From positions 186,001 through 250,000 of the forward strand of contig JAFMYY010000002.1 of assembly GCA_017948555.1 (NCBI GenBank): a stretch of DNA of 64,000 nt, given 5' to 3'. This stretch comes from Cesiribacteraceae bacterium YIM B00369. GTDB taxonomy: Bacteria; Bacteroidota; Bacteroidia; Cytophagales; Cyclobacteriaceae. Both the position numbers and the translations under genes were made by a program. Shown one piece after another: positions 27,036-34,230 of this stretch; within the stretch, counting starts at the first letter, position 1, and every line of letters begins with the position of its first letter. Below the pieces are notes generated by a model. It saw only the letters and a program-made list of their open reading frames with translations. It was not told the origin of the DNA and made no database searches.

Positions 27036-27641
27036 CTATTCATCCGGCTTCAGTTTTTTTATTGCCTCTTCGTATTCATCAGGTTTGTTAACATTTAAAA
27101 GCTCCTGCTCATCAGTGGCCATTACTTTTTTGTAGCCGGCCATTTTCAGGAACCTCCCGGGGCTGTTATTTCCCGCCCCGGCGTAAACTTTTGCCTCACT
27201 TAAGGCTTCCGGTTCCCAGATAGCCAGGAGAGGTTCCGGAAAATCATGCTCAGGATTATAATAGGCTGTGGCTGTTTTACCAGGCTCCCTTTCCATTATA
27301 AGTCTGGAAAGTGCGGCGGGGGTAAGAAAGGGAAGGTCGCAGGCCACTACCAGCCAGGCCTTTTTAGGGTAGGCTTCGTGGGCTGCCAGTATGCTCCTGA
27401 AAGGGCCCTCATATTCGTTGCTGTCGGTAATGAAGGAGAATTCTCCTGCTTCCTTTTCCTGATCCCTGCGCAAACCGAGAAATGTACCGGAGCAGAAACG
27501 GCTAAGCAGCTGATATATATAGCTGCGCTGGGGCTGGTGCTGATGATATTCAATCAGGCCCTTATCAAAGCCCATGCGGCTGCTCTGCCCGCCTGCCAGT
27601 ACAAGTCCATACAGGTCTTTACTGACCTCCTTTATAGTCAC
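27036..27641 (-). CDS. mobA: molybdenum cofactor guanylyltransferase
   Basis: 201 residues. The nucleotidyltransferase signature LVLAGGQSSRMGFDKGLIEY is at the N-terminus and VACDLPFLTPAAL in the middle. It attaches GMP to Mo-molybdopterin to give the bis-MGD form used by NapA-type enzymes such as the two in this window. It overlaps moaC by 23 bases. Confidence 0.93.
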   Translation of the reverse strand: MTIKEVSKDLYGLVLAGGQSSRMGFDKGLIEYHQHQPQRSYIYQLLSRFCSGTFLGLRRDQEKEAGEFSFITDSNEYEGPFRSILAAHEAYPKKAWLVVACDLPFLTPAALSRLIMEREPGKTATAYYNPEHDFPEPLLAIWEPEALSEAKVYAGAGNNSPGRFLKMAGYKKVMATDEQELLNVNKPDEYEEAIKKLKPDE

Positions 27642-28101
27642 TTTTGCCTCCTTTTTTAAAGCATAGTTTAAGGTCGGTTATGGTCAGGTCGTGGGAAAAA
27701 GCTTTGCACATATCGTATATACAAAGGGCAGCTACGGATGCGCCTGTAAGGGCTTCCATTTCCACCCCGGTTTTTCCTTCGCACCTGACAAGGCATTGAA
27801 TTCTGATCTTATTCTCTTCCGGCTCTATGGTTATATCTGTACCGGAAACAGAAATAGGATGGCAAAGCGGCAGGATGTCCGGCGTTTTTTTTACCCCCAT
27901 AAGGCCGGCTACAGTGGAAGTGCTGATTATGGAGCCTTTGTGGGTTAAAAAACCGTTCTTCTTCAGGTCGCTGAATACGTCCTCCGGAAAATGTATGTAG
28001 CATTCTGCCAGCGCTTCGCGCCTGGTTACGGCTTTCATGCCCACATCTACCATCGACGATTTATCGGAAACCTGCTTTTCGTTATTATCCCTGTCTTTCA
28101 T
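27619..28101 (-). CDS. moaC: cyclic pyranopterin monophosphate synthase
   Basis: 160 residues from the ATG at 28101. A longer open frame upstream to 28197 is repeat-like DNA and makes the protein too long, so I chose 28101. Family motifs are MVDVGMKAVTRREA near the N-terminus, LPLCHPISVSG, and KTGVEMEALTGASVAALCIYD. With MoaA it converts GTP to cyclic pyranopterin monophosphate, the first stage of molybdenum cofactor synthesis. Confidence 0.95.
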   Translation of the reverse strand: MKDRDNNEKQVSDKSSMVDVGMKAVTRREALAECYIHFPEDVFSDLKKNGFLTHKGSIISTSTVAGLMGVKKTPDILPLCHPISVSGTDITIEPEENKIRIQCLVRCEGKTGVEMEALTGASVAALCIYDMCKAFSHDLTITDLKLCFKKGGKSDYKGGQ

Positions 28102-28135
28102 GTATAAGTCTTGAGTCTTGAGTAATGAGTCATTA
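28102..28135. repeat. degenerate intergenic GAGTNNTGAGT-like repeat
   Basis: Directly upstream of moaC is a short-period repeat (tgagtcttgagt, aatgagtcatta). A similar sequence occurs at 29237-29265 upstream of moaA. Confidence 0.5.
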
Positions 28136-28252
28136 GAATTCCGCCGCTGGGGTATTGTGCCGCTGGGGAGCTCCAGCTTAATTGGTGTTATCACCACCCG
28201 ATTAAGGTTTTATAGATTTTACAACTTCCCGAAAGTTATTAAACCCCGCTGC

Positions 28253-29236
28253 CTAGCCGCCTAAATGGGCCATGGAATCTTTGAGCAGCTCCTTATTTTC
28301 CTGTTCTGCTAAAAAGCCGTTGGCAGCCTTTTGGTTCAATGCCTGCTGAATTTTTTCCAGCAGGATAAGGTCACTATGTCCGGCGCGCAGCTCATCCCGC
28401 AGGTTTATAGCTGCCGGACCGTAAAGGCAGGTTCTGAAATCGCCGTTTGCTGAGAGGCGGATGCGGTTACAGCTGCCACAAAATGTACGGCTAAAAGAAG
28501 GAATGATACCTGTTGTACCTTTAAAACCCTTTATTCTGAAGTTTTGGGAGGTGGAATTGGGGGGAGCCGGTAACTTTTCCATTGCGCCGAAATGCGCTGT
28601 TAAATAATCCTTTATTTTTAAATAACTCCAGTCTAATGCTCCGCGAACACCGCTTTGTCCGTCAAATGGCATTTCTTCCAGGAAGCGTACGCTGATATTT
28701 TTATGCCGGCTGAGCTCCGCCAGTGGTATAAGATCCTCTATGTTCCTGTCCTTCATTACCACACAATTCAGCTTGATATCAAAGCCATGTTCGATCAAAG
28801 CATTCAGGTTATCGAAAACAGTGCGGTAAACATTGCGGCGGGTAATTTCAAAAAAACGCTGCTCATCCAGCGCATCAAGGCTGACATTGATGCTTTTTAC
28901 GCCTATAGATTTTAGCAGGGGAATATGAGGGCCAAGGAGTGTGGCATTGGTGGTAATATTTATTTCAGGAGCAGCTTTCAGGGCAGCAAGTTCCTTTAAA
29001 AAATAAGGCAGATCCTTTCTCACAAATGGCTCACCTCCCGTAATCCTGATCTTATTAACCCCCTCAGCCGTGAGCAGACTGCAAATGCGCAACATTTCTT
29101 CGTAGCTCAGTACCTTATCTTTTTTATAAAAAGGAATGCCCTCCTCCGGCATACAGTAAAAGCAGCGCAGGTTGCACTTATCTGTTACAGAAAGCCTGAG
29201 GTAGTTAACAATCCTGTTATGTTGGTCTATAAGCAT
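28253..29236 (-). CDS. moaA: GTP 3',8-cyclase
   Basis: 327 residues. Radical-SAM cluster motif CNLRCFYCM near residue 21, the SAM-binding GGEPFVRK, C-terminal second cluster cysteines in FCGSCNRIRLSANGDFRTC, and the family-typical terminal Gly-Gly. Catalyses the first step of molybdenum cofactor synthesis together with MoaC. Lies 151 bases upstream of moaC with a repeat-like spacer between. Confidence 0.96.
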   Translation of the reverse strand: MLIDQHNRIVNYLRLSVTDKCNLRCFYCMPEEGIPFYKKDKVLSYEEMLRICSLLTAEGVNKIRITGGEPFVRKDLPYFLKELAALKAAPEINITTNATLLGPHIPLLKSIGVKSINVSLDALDEQRFFEITRRNVYRTVFDNLNALIEHGFDIKLNCVVMKDRNIEDLIPLAELSRHKNISVRFLEEMPFDGQSGVRGALDWSYLKIKDYLTAHFGAMEKLPAPPNSTSQNFRIKGFKGTTGIIPSFSRTFCGSCNRIRLSANGDFRTCLYGPAAINLRDELRAGHSDLILLEKIQQALNQKAANGFLAEQENKELLKDSMAHLGG

Positions 29237-29337
29237 ATTAGAGTAATGAGTATTGAGTCATGAGTCCTTAGTTTCGGGTCAGGTTGTTAATTTATGTCTG
29301 TAATCTCAGGTCTGATGTCTCAGATTTCAGATCTTTC
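29237..29337. repeat. short degenerate repeats between moaA and moaE
   Basis: Contains gagtaatgagtattgagtcatgagt at its start (29235-29261, shown here in parts) and a second cluster (ctcaggtctgatgtctcagatttcagatc) near 29306-29335. They resemble the spacer before moaC. Non-coding. Confidence 0.45.
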
Positions 29338-29745
29338 CTAGGGATTTTCTGATACCCACACCTGTTTGTTCTCGAAAAATTCCTTTTTCCAGATAGGAAC
29401 GGTTTCCTTCAATTTATCTATCATAAAGGTGGTGGCAGCCATGGCATTTTTGCGGTGCGGGGCGGAGGCTCCGATCACCACCACCATGTCGCCTGGTTTT
29501 TTTACACCCACTGCATGAATAATAAGCGTCTTCAGTAATTGATATTTGATTTTGGCTTCATCTGCAAGCTTTTGCATTTCGCTGAGTGCCATAGCATCAT
29601 AAGCCTCATATTCAAGCTGAAATACCTCATCGCCTCTGGTAGCATTCCGTACTGTACCTACAAACAATGATACTGCGCCTGCGCCATTGTCACGCAGGGC
29701 TTCCCATGCTTCATTCAAATCAATATTATCAACTATTTTTATCAT
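29338..29745 (-). CDS. moaE: molybdopterin synthase large subunit
   Basis: 135 residues. Motifs: GAGAVSLFVGTVRN near the N-terminus, LEYEAYDAMA, the HRKNAMAA stretch, and VPIWKKEFF with the catalytic Lys. It converts cyclic pyranopterin monophosphate to molybdopterin using the thiocarboxylate of MoaD, whose gene is just upstream (60 bases). Confidence 0.95.
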   Translation of the reverse strand: MIKIVDNIDLNEAWEALRDNGAGAVSLFVGTVRNATRGDEVFQLEYEAYDAMALSEMQKLADEAKIKYQLLKTLIIHAVGVKKPGDMVVVIGASAPHRKNAMAATTFMIDKLKETVPIWKKEFFENKQVWVSENP

Positions 29746-29805
29746 ATCTAATCAAAGTGTTGCCAGGTTTTTGCGCGTACTTCCCGAAGGTTTTTTTTGT
29801 TGATT

Positions 29806-30045
29806 TTATCCTCCGCTTACAGGTGGTATTACTACAATTTCATCGTTCGCCTCCACAGGATCTTCATCCCTTGCATAGTTTGCATTTACTGCAATAGCCA
29901 TGGCGGGAAGTTTGTGGAACAGAGGGAAGTCTTTTTTCAGCTTTTCCTTCAGGTCTTTAACATTTCGTAAACCCTCAGTGTCTTTCAGTTCTATGCTTTT
30001 GGCTCCAAGGGTTTCCTTTGCCATGCCGTATAACAGTATCTTCAT
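29806..30045 (-). CDS. moaD: molybdopterin synthase sulfur carrier subunit
   Basis: 79 residues with ubiquitin-like fold and terminal Gly-Gly (PVSGG), the site of thiocarboxylation. Preceded by YARDEDPVEANDEIVVIPP, typical of MoaD. First of the cofactor genes after the nap run. Confidence 0.94.
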   Translation of the reverse strand: MKILLYGMAKETLGAKSIELKDTEGLRNVKDLKEKLKKDFPLFHKLPAMAIAVNANYARDEDPVEANDEIVVIPPVSGG

Positions 30046-30115
30046 ATTTAAATTCCATTTTGTGAGAATCAGGAGTGCCCTAAAGCCTTATTAAAACTAT
30101 ACCTGACAACCGGAC

Positions 30116-30508
30116 CTAACATCTCTTTCCGTTTTCCAGCGGATTAGGAAATGTATCTTCATCTTCTTTATTGCCGGGTTCTTTATGTAAGCATCTATAG
30201 TCTTTTTCAACAATAATATGCAGTTGTTGGTTCTCTTCAACAGGCACAAAAGACTGAAAACCCTCCTGGTCCGTTTGAGCCCAGGTGTTTATCTGCTCTT
30301 CCGGAACCGTTAAAAATACTTCATTTGCTTCGAAATGCAGCCGGATTTCACTGGCAGTACTATCCTTATTGAGCGAAAACCGGATAAAACTTTCCGGGGC
30401 CAGGCCCAGTCTGGTGGTACTGCTGATCCTTCCCGCCTTAAATAATTCCTCCACTTCCTTCTGCTTTAACCGCAGTCTCAGGGAGTCCTCTTCCATTCTT
30501 GCCTTCAT
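30116..30508 (-). CDS. DUF7009-like protein
   Basis: 130 residues. The N-terminus (MKARMEEDSLRLRLKQKEVEEL) matches my memory of the DUF7009 family, small Bacteroidota proteins with an RLRL motif. The start at 30508 is inside the 3' end of the NrfD-like gene, an overlap of 71 bases, which implies translational coupling. Acidic, no cysteine cluster, no membrane segment. Its constant place between a respiratory membrane subunit and moaD here suggests a link with molybdoenzyme assembly, but function is unknown. Confidence 0.65.
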   Translation of the reverse strand: MKARMEEDSLRLRLKQKEVEELFKAGRISSTTRLGLAPESFIRFSLNKDSTASEIRLHFEANEVFLTVPEEQINTWAQTDQEGFQSFVPVEENQQLHIIVEKDYRCLHKEPGNKEDEDTFPNPLENGKRC

Positions 30509-31745
30509 TTTCGTTTTTTGCAGTATTTAATGTAGTATCAGGTTTAAAACGAAGCCTGCCAAGTTCAATTTCTATGGCAATTTTTACTAAGATAGTAAAA
30601 ATAAAAGCACCAAGTGCATAAATGCCAATAGTAATGCCAATTTCTATTATTGTTGGTGTGTATTCCACCACATCGCCCCAGGCTCCGGGGATAAATCCGG
30701 GAATAATCAGCCCCATTCCTTTGTCAATCCAGATGGCGACAAATAATATGATACAGGCAAAGCTAAGCCATTTAAAGTTTTTCCTGAAAGCATGAATGGT
30801 TAAAATAGTGGTAGCTATAATATTAAGCGCAAGAGCAGTATAGATCCATGGCATAAGGGCGTTTTTGCCGTCGAGGCCAAAGAAGAGGTAAACAGCGCTG
30901 CTGCTGTGGTGGGTAGGGAAATAAAATTCCTTGAACAGTTCGGATCCCAGCATGATCAGGTTTACCTGGGCCGCCACGGTTACCACCAGGGCAATTTTAT
31001 GCAGCGTTTTATTTTCGATGTGGTAGTCGGTAAAGGTGCGGATCATTTCCAGCACAATAATAATAAGCGCAGGGCCGGCTGCAAAAGCCGAAGCAAGGAA
31101 GCGGGGGCCGAGCAGTGCATTGTTCCAGAAGGGGCGGGCAGGCAAACCGGCATATAAAAAAGCCGTTACCAGGTGAATACCCACAGCCCAGAAAACAGAA
31201 AGCATAACCCCGGGGATATATACCTTTTTATTGGGGGTTTTTCCCTGAAATTTCATGATCAGGATGTAGAGGGGGATGGAAATATTGATGAACAGGTATC
31301 CGTTCAGGGCAATAACATCCCAGGCCAGCATTGAATTGGGCCAGTTAAAAACCCCAATAACAGGAATAAGGTGCCAGGCTCTGGCGGGGCCGCCCATATC
31401 GGCCACAATAAAGGCGAGGCACATAATAAGGGCAGCCACAGCCAGGCCTTCGCCAATGAGGACTGCCCTGGAGAAATCCACATCTTTAAGAATATAAGTA
31501 GGCAGCACCAGCATAACAGCTGCAGCAGCTACTCCTACTAAAAAGGTAAAGTTCGATATATACAAGCCCCAGCTAACCTTATCGCTCATGCCGGTTACTT
31601 TCAGTCCTTCAGAAAGCTGGTAGTAATATGCCCAGGCACCCAGGAGCATGAGAAAGGTAAGGGTACCCATCCAGATATGGTAGGAAAAGTCTCCCTTAAG
31701 CGCGGTGGAAAATCCTTTGGAAACAAAAGCGGTCAATGTTTTCAT
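30438..31745 (-). CDS. NrfD/PsrC-family quinol dehydrogenase membrane subunit
   Basis: 435 residues with about ten membrane helices. Features of the NrfD family include ADMGGPARAWHLIPV in the middle helices and LGPRFLASAFAAGPALII. Such subunits oxidise menaquinol and pass electrons to a partner iron-sulfur protein, here the NrfC-like protein encoded 11 bases upstream. In this cluster it probably feeds NapA through the two tetraheme cytochromes in place of NapC or NapGH. The C-terminal tail is hydrophilic. Confidence 0.88.
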   Translation of the reverse strand: MKTLTAFVSKGFSTALKGDFSYHIWMGTLTFLMLLGAWAYYYQLSEGLKVTGMSDKVSWGLYISNFTFLVGVAAAAVMLVLPTYILKDVDFSRAVLIGEGLAVAALIMCLAFIVADMGGPARAWHLIPVIGVFNWPNSMLAWDVIALNGYLFINISIPLYILIMKFQGKTPNKKVYIPGVMLSVFWAVGIHLVTAFLYAGLPARPFWNNALLGPRFLASAFAAGPALIIIVLEMIRTFTDYHIENKTLHKIALVVTVAAQVNLIMLGSELFKEFYFPTHHSSSAVYLFFGLDGKNALMPWIYTALALNIIATTILTIHAFRKNFKWLSFACIILFVAIWIDKGMGLIIPGFIPGAWGDVVEYTPTIIEIGITIGIYALGAFIFTILVKIAIEIELGRLRFKPDTTLNTAKNENEGKNGRGLPETAVKAEGSGGII

Positions 31746-31755
31746 ACTCTGATCA

Positions 31756-32838
31756 TTAATCCATGAAATACCAAAACTTGGGCTCAGTGCCTAAATCTTC
31801 CTTCAGGCGGAATACTTTTTTGTTGGCCAGTACCCAGCGGATTTCACTGTTCGGGTCGAGCAGGTTACCAAAAATGCGGGCACCGGTAGGGCAGGCTTCC
31901 ACGCAGGCAGGGTTTTTACCATCGCGGGAGCGTTGGATGCAGAAGGTACATTTTTCCATTACCCCCTTTTTGCGGAGCCTGTTTCCCAGGTAGTGCTGGT
32001 TTTTATTTACTTCCTCTTCAGGTACTTGTGGTGTAGCCCAGTTAAAGCGCCGGCCATCGTAAGGGCAGGCGGCCATACAGTACCGGCAGCCTATGCACCA
32101 GTCATAATCCACCACCACAATACCATCTTTTTCAAGCCAGGTTGCCTGGGTTGGGCAAACCTCCACGCAGGGAGGGTTCTGGCAGTGAAAGCACTGGGTG
32201 CCCAGGTAAAAATGCCCGGCAGCAGGCACTTCGTGATAGAAGTTATCATCTGCCATTTCAAAATTCATGCTACCATTTCTGTGTTCGTGAATGCGGATGT
32301 ACTGCATTTCAGAGGCACGGTCCTGGTTGTTTTCCTCCACACAGGCATTTACACAGTCCATATAACCTTTGCATTTGGAGATGTTAAAGGCATAGCCATA
32401 AAGCACATCTTCGGCAGCTCCCTGAGAGGATACATTTATTTTACCGCCTTTTTTAAGCTCATACATTCTTTCAAGGCGCTTAATGGTTTCCCCGCGCTCC
32501 TTATCTGTCATGAGTTTGTAATTGCCCTTGAAATACTCTTCCCATTCAAGCCCGGCCATTTCTTTGTCTAAATCATTGGCTGTTACGCTGCAGGAAGTAC
32601 TTGCCAGACCGGCTCCGGCCAGCAGGCCGGCAGTGAGCTTTTTAATGGCATCGCGGCGGTCGGTCTTCTTTTCAAGCACCTGGTCAAAGCCATCTTTTTT
32701 TGGTTCGCTACCCTTTATTTCTTCTTTTGGCCCGTGCTCCTTTGAGCTTCCGCAGGAACAGCTGCCGGTTCCGCAGCCGGATTTCGGGGTATTTGAAGGC
32801 TCCTCAGAGCTGTTATTCTTATTCTTTTTGAAAAACAT
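31756..32838 (-). CDS. NrfC/DmsB-like iron-sulfur protein, Tat lipoprotein-like
   Basis: 360 residues. A Cys-rich N-terminal extension (SGCGTGSCSCGSS) precedes a twin-arginine signal (DRRDAIKKL) with a Cys in ASTSCS that could be a lipobox, so the mature protein may be a periplasmic lipoprotein. Four ferredoxin-type cluster motifs follow: CKGYMDCVNAC, CFHCQNPPCVEVCP, CIGCRYCMAACP and CTFCIQRSRDGKNPACVEACP. The pattern fits four 4Fe-4S clusters wiring an NrfD-type quinol oxidase to periplasmic cytochromes. The export signal lies about 60 residues in, which is unusual. Confidence 0.88.
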   Translation of the reverse strand: MFFKKNKNNSSEEPSNTPKSGCGTGSCSCGSSKEHGPKEEIKGSEPKKDGFDQVLEKKTDRRDAIKKLTAGLLAGAGLASTSCSVTANDLDKEMAGLEWEEYFKGNYKLMTDKERGETIKRLERMYELKKGGKINVSSQGAAEDVLYGYAFNISKCKGYMDCVNACVEENNQDRASEMQYIRIHEHRNGSMNFEMADDNFYHEVPAAGHFYLGTQCFHCQNPPCVEVCPTQATWLEKDGIVVVDYDWCIGCRYCMAACPYDGRRFNWATPQVPEEEVNKNQHYLGNRLRKKGVMEKCTFCIQRSRDGKNPACVEACPTGARIFGNLLDPNSEIRWVLANKKVFRLKEDLGTEPKFWYFMD

Positions 32839-32854
32839 AGGTCAGTTTCTGTTT

Positions 32855-33496
32855 TTACTTTTCTTTAGTTTGATGGTATGTACTTGCCGTATTGAGCCTT
32901 GCAGGCCAGCGGGGCTCAAAGGCCGGGCTGTGTGGATTGTGGCAATTGGTACAGTTATTTATTACCCGCGGTTTTGCCCAGCTTCCAAGGCGCTTTCCGT
33001 GGCTTCCGCCTTCCCAGTCTTTATATTGGGTGGAGTGGCATTGTGCACACTGTTTAAAGCTTTCGTCAATATGAATGGTCCTGCCTGTTAAGGAAACCAG
33101 TTCGTCCATATTGCCTTTCGTGTTATGGCAGGTGGCGCAGTCCATGGCATCTTTTTTGGCATGCTTCAGTTCAATGTTCCAGTGGGCCTTTTTTTCGCCC
33201 GCTTTTGCACCTGCTTTCAGCTCATTCATGGGAGCGGTATGGCAGTTTGAGCAAGGAAAAGAAACCATATGAACCGACCTGCGGGGCAGATAAAAAGTAT
33301 CCCGTGCCTGTACATCGGCCATCATTTTTACCAGCTCATCCAGGTTCTTATCTGAACTTATATTATGCGCAGGTTCCTCCTTATGCTGTTTTACAATATC
33401 GGCCATGCTTTGGTGTGGCCCCTCATGGTGGGAGCAGCTTTGCCAGCCGAGGCATATCAGGAATAAGGCAGGTAGTAATTTTTTTATCTTATTCAT
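32855..33496 (-). CDS. tetraheme cytochrome c lipoprotein
   Basis: 213 residues with a lipoprotein signal (LICLGWQSCS). Four CxxCH sites: CSNCH, CATCH, CAQCH and CTNCH, with extra His residues available as distal ligands. It is related to the cytochrome c3/NapC-like soluble multihaem group. It overlaps the NapB-like gene by 4 bases and precedes the NrfC-like gene by 16, so it likely carries electrons between them in the periplasm. Confidence 0.88.
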   Translation of the reverse strand: MNKIKKLLPALFLICLGWQSCSHHEGPHQSMADIVKQHKEEPAHNISSDKNLDELVKMMADVQARDTFYLPRRSVHMVSFPCSNCHTAPMNELKAGAKAGEKKAHWNIELKHAKKDAMDCATCHNTKGNMDELVSLTGRTIHIDESFKQCAQCHSTQYKDWEGGSHGKRLGSWAKPRVINNCTNCHNPHSPAFEPRWPARLNTASTYHQTKEK

Positions 33497-34218
33497 TTTT
33501 GCACGCTAATCTTGTCTACAATATCTTTCATCCTGCTGAGGTCGGCTGTACGGTTAAATTCCTCCGTTGTATTCCCCGGCACGTGGCACTGCCTGCAGTT
33601 AACCCGCTCGGGATGCGATACCCGTATTTCTTTGGGGGCCGACGGGCCGGCATGGCAGGAGAGGCAGTTTTCGCGCATAAATAATTTATGCGGAATTACC
33701 GGTGGAGACCCCTGCATGGCAGCCTGTTTTGTTTTCGGTTCTGCTGCCCGCGTAAAGGTGCTTTCCCTGAATAGCTTATTGGTGTTTACAGGCACATGGC
33801 ACTGGTTACAGTTGATCAGCTGCGGGTGCGGGGTAACAGGGGCAAAGGCATTGAATCTTTCAACAAAGCCCCCGTTCCCGTGGCACTGCAGGCAATCCTT
33901 TCCTCCAATGCCTGTACCGGAGGTAATCATTTCGTGTGGCACCCGGGGGGGAGCCCCGGCATAAGCCCGGTTTTCATAATAAGCTTCCAGAGCCCTGCCG
34001 TGGAGGGAATCCTCCGGCATGTTCCGGTAGTGAAGGGCAAAACCCGAGCGTTCGAAAACGCCTTCTTCCACCGGAATGGATGATTGCATATTACCGGCAG
34101 GAAAATCTTCGCTGGCCTCCGTATGGTCAGTTATCAGCATCACATCCAGGATCACGATAAAGGTGACCATGAGAATAATGAAGATGGCGATGATATTTCT
34201 TCTTTTTAAGGTTGACAT
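33493..34218 (-). CDS. napB: tandem NapB-like tetraheme cytochrome c
   Basis: 241 residues, with an N-terminal membrane anchor (about 8-30). Two NapB-like halves each carry two haems: CLQCH plus CNQCH, then CLSCH plus CRQCH. Each half shows the NapB order: a His before the first haem (PHEM, then PHKL) and PHP or HPE before the second (TPHPQLINCNQCH, SHPERVNCRQCH). Ordinary NapB has two haems in about 150 residues, so this looks like an internal duplication. It would be the direct electron donor to NapA, encoded 12 bases upstream. Confidence 0.82.
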   Translation of the reverse strand: MSTLKRRNIIAIFIILMVTFIVILDVMLITDHTEASEDFPAGNMQSSIPVEEGVFERSGFALHYRNMPEDSLHGRALEAYYENRAYAGAPPRVPHEMITSGTGIGGKDCLQCHGNGGFVERFNAFAPVTPHPQLINCNQCHVPVNTNKLFRESTFTRAAEPKTKQAAMQGSPPVIPHKLFMRENCLSCHAGPSAPKEIRVSHPERVNCRQCHVPGNTTEEFNRTADLSRMKDIVDKISVQK

Positions 34219-34230
34219 AGGGCTGCTTTT

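Noticed and set aside
28102-28197. Upstream extension of moaC by 32 codons
   Set aside because: The extension is made of the short intergenic repeat, and MoaC proteins are about 160 residues; start set at 28101.
33808-34160. Plus-strand frames across the NapB-like gene
   Set aside because: Shadows of a gene with four CxxCH motifs on the minus strand.
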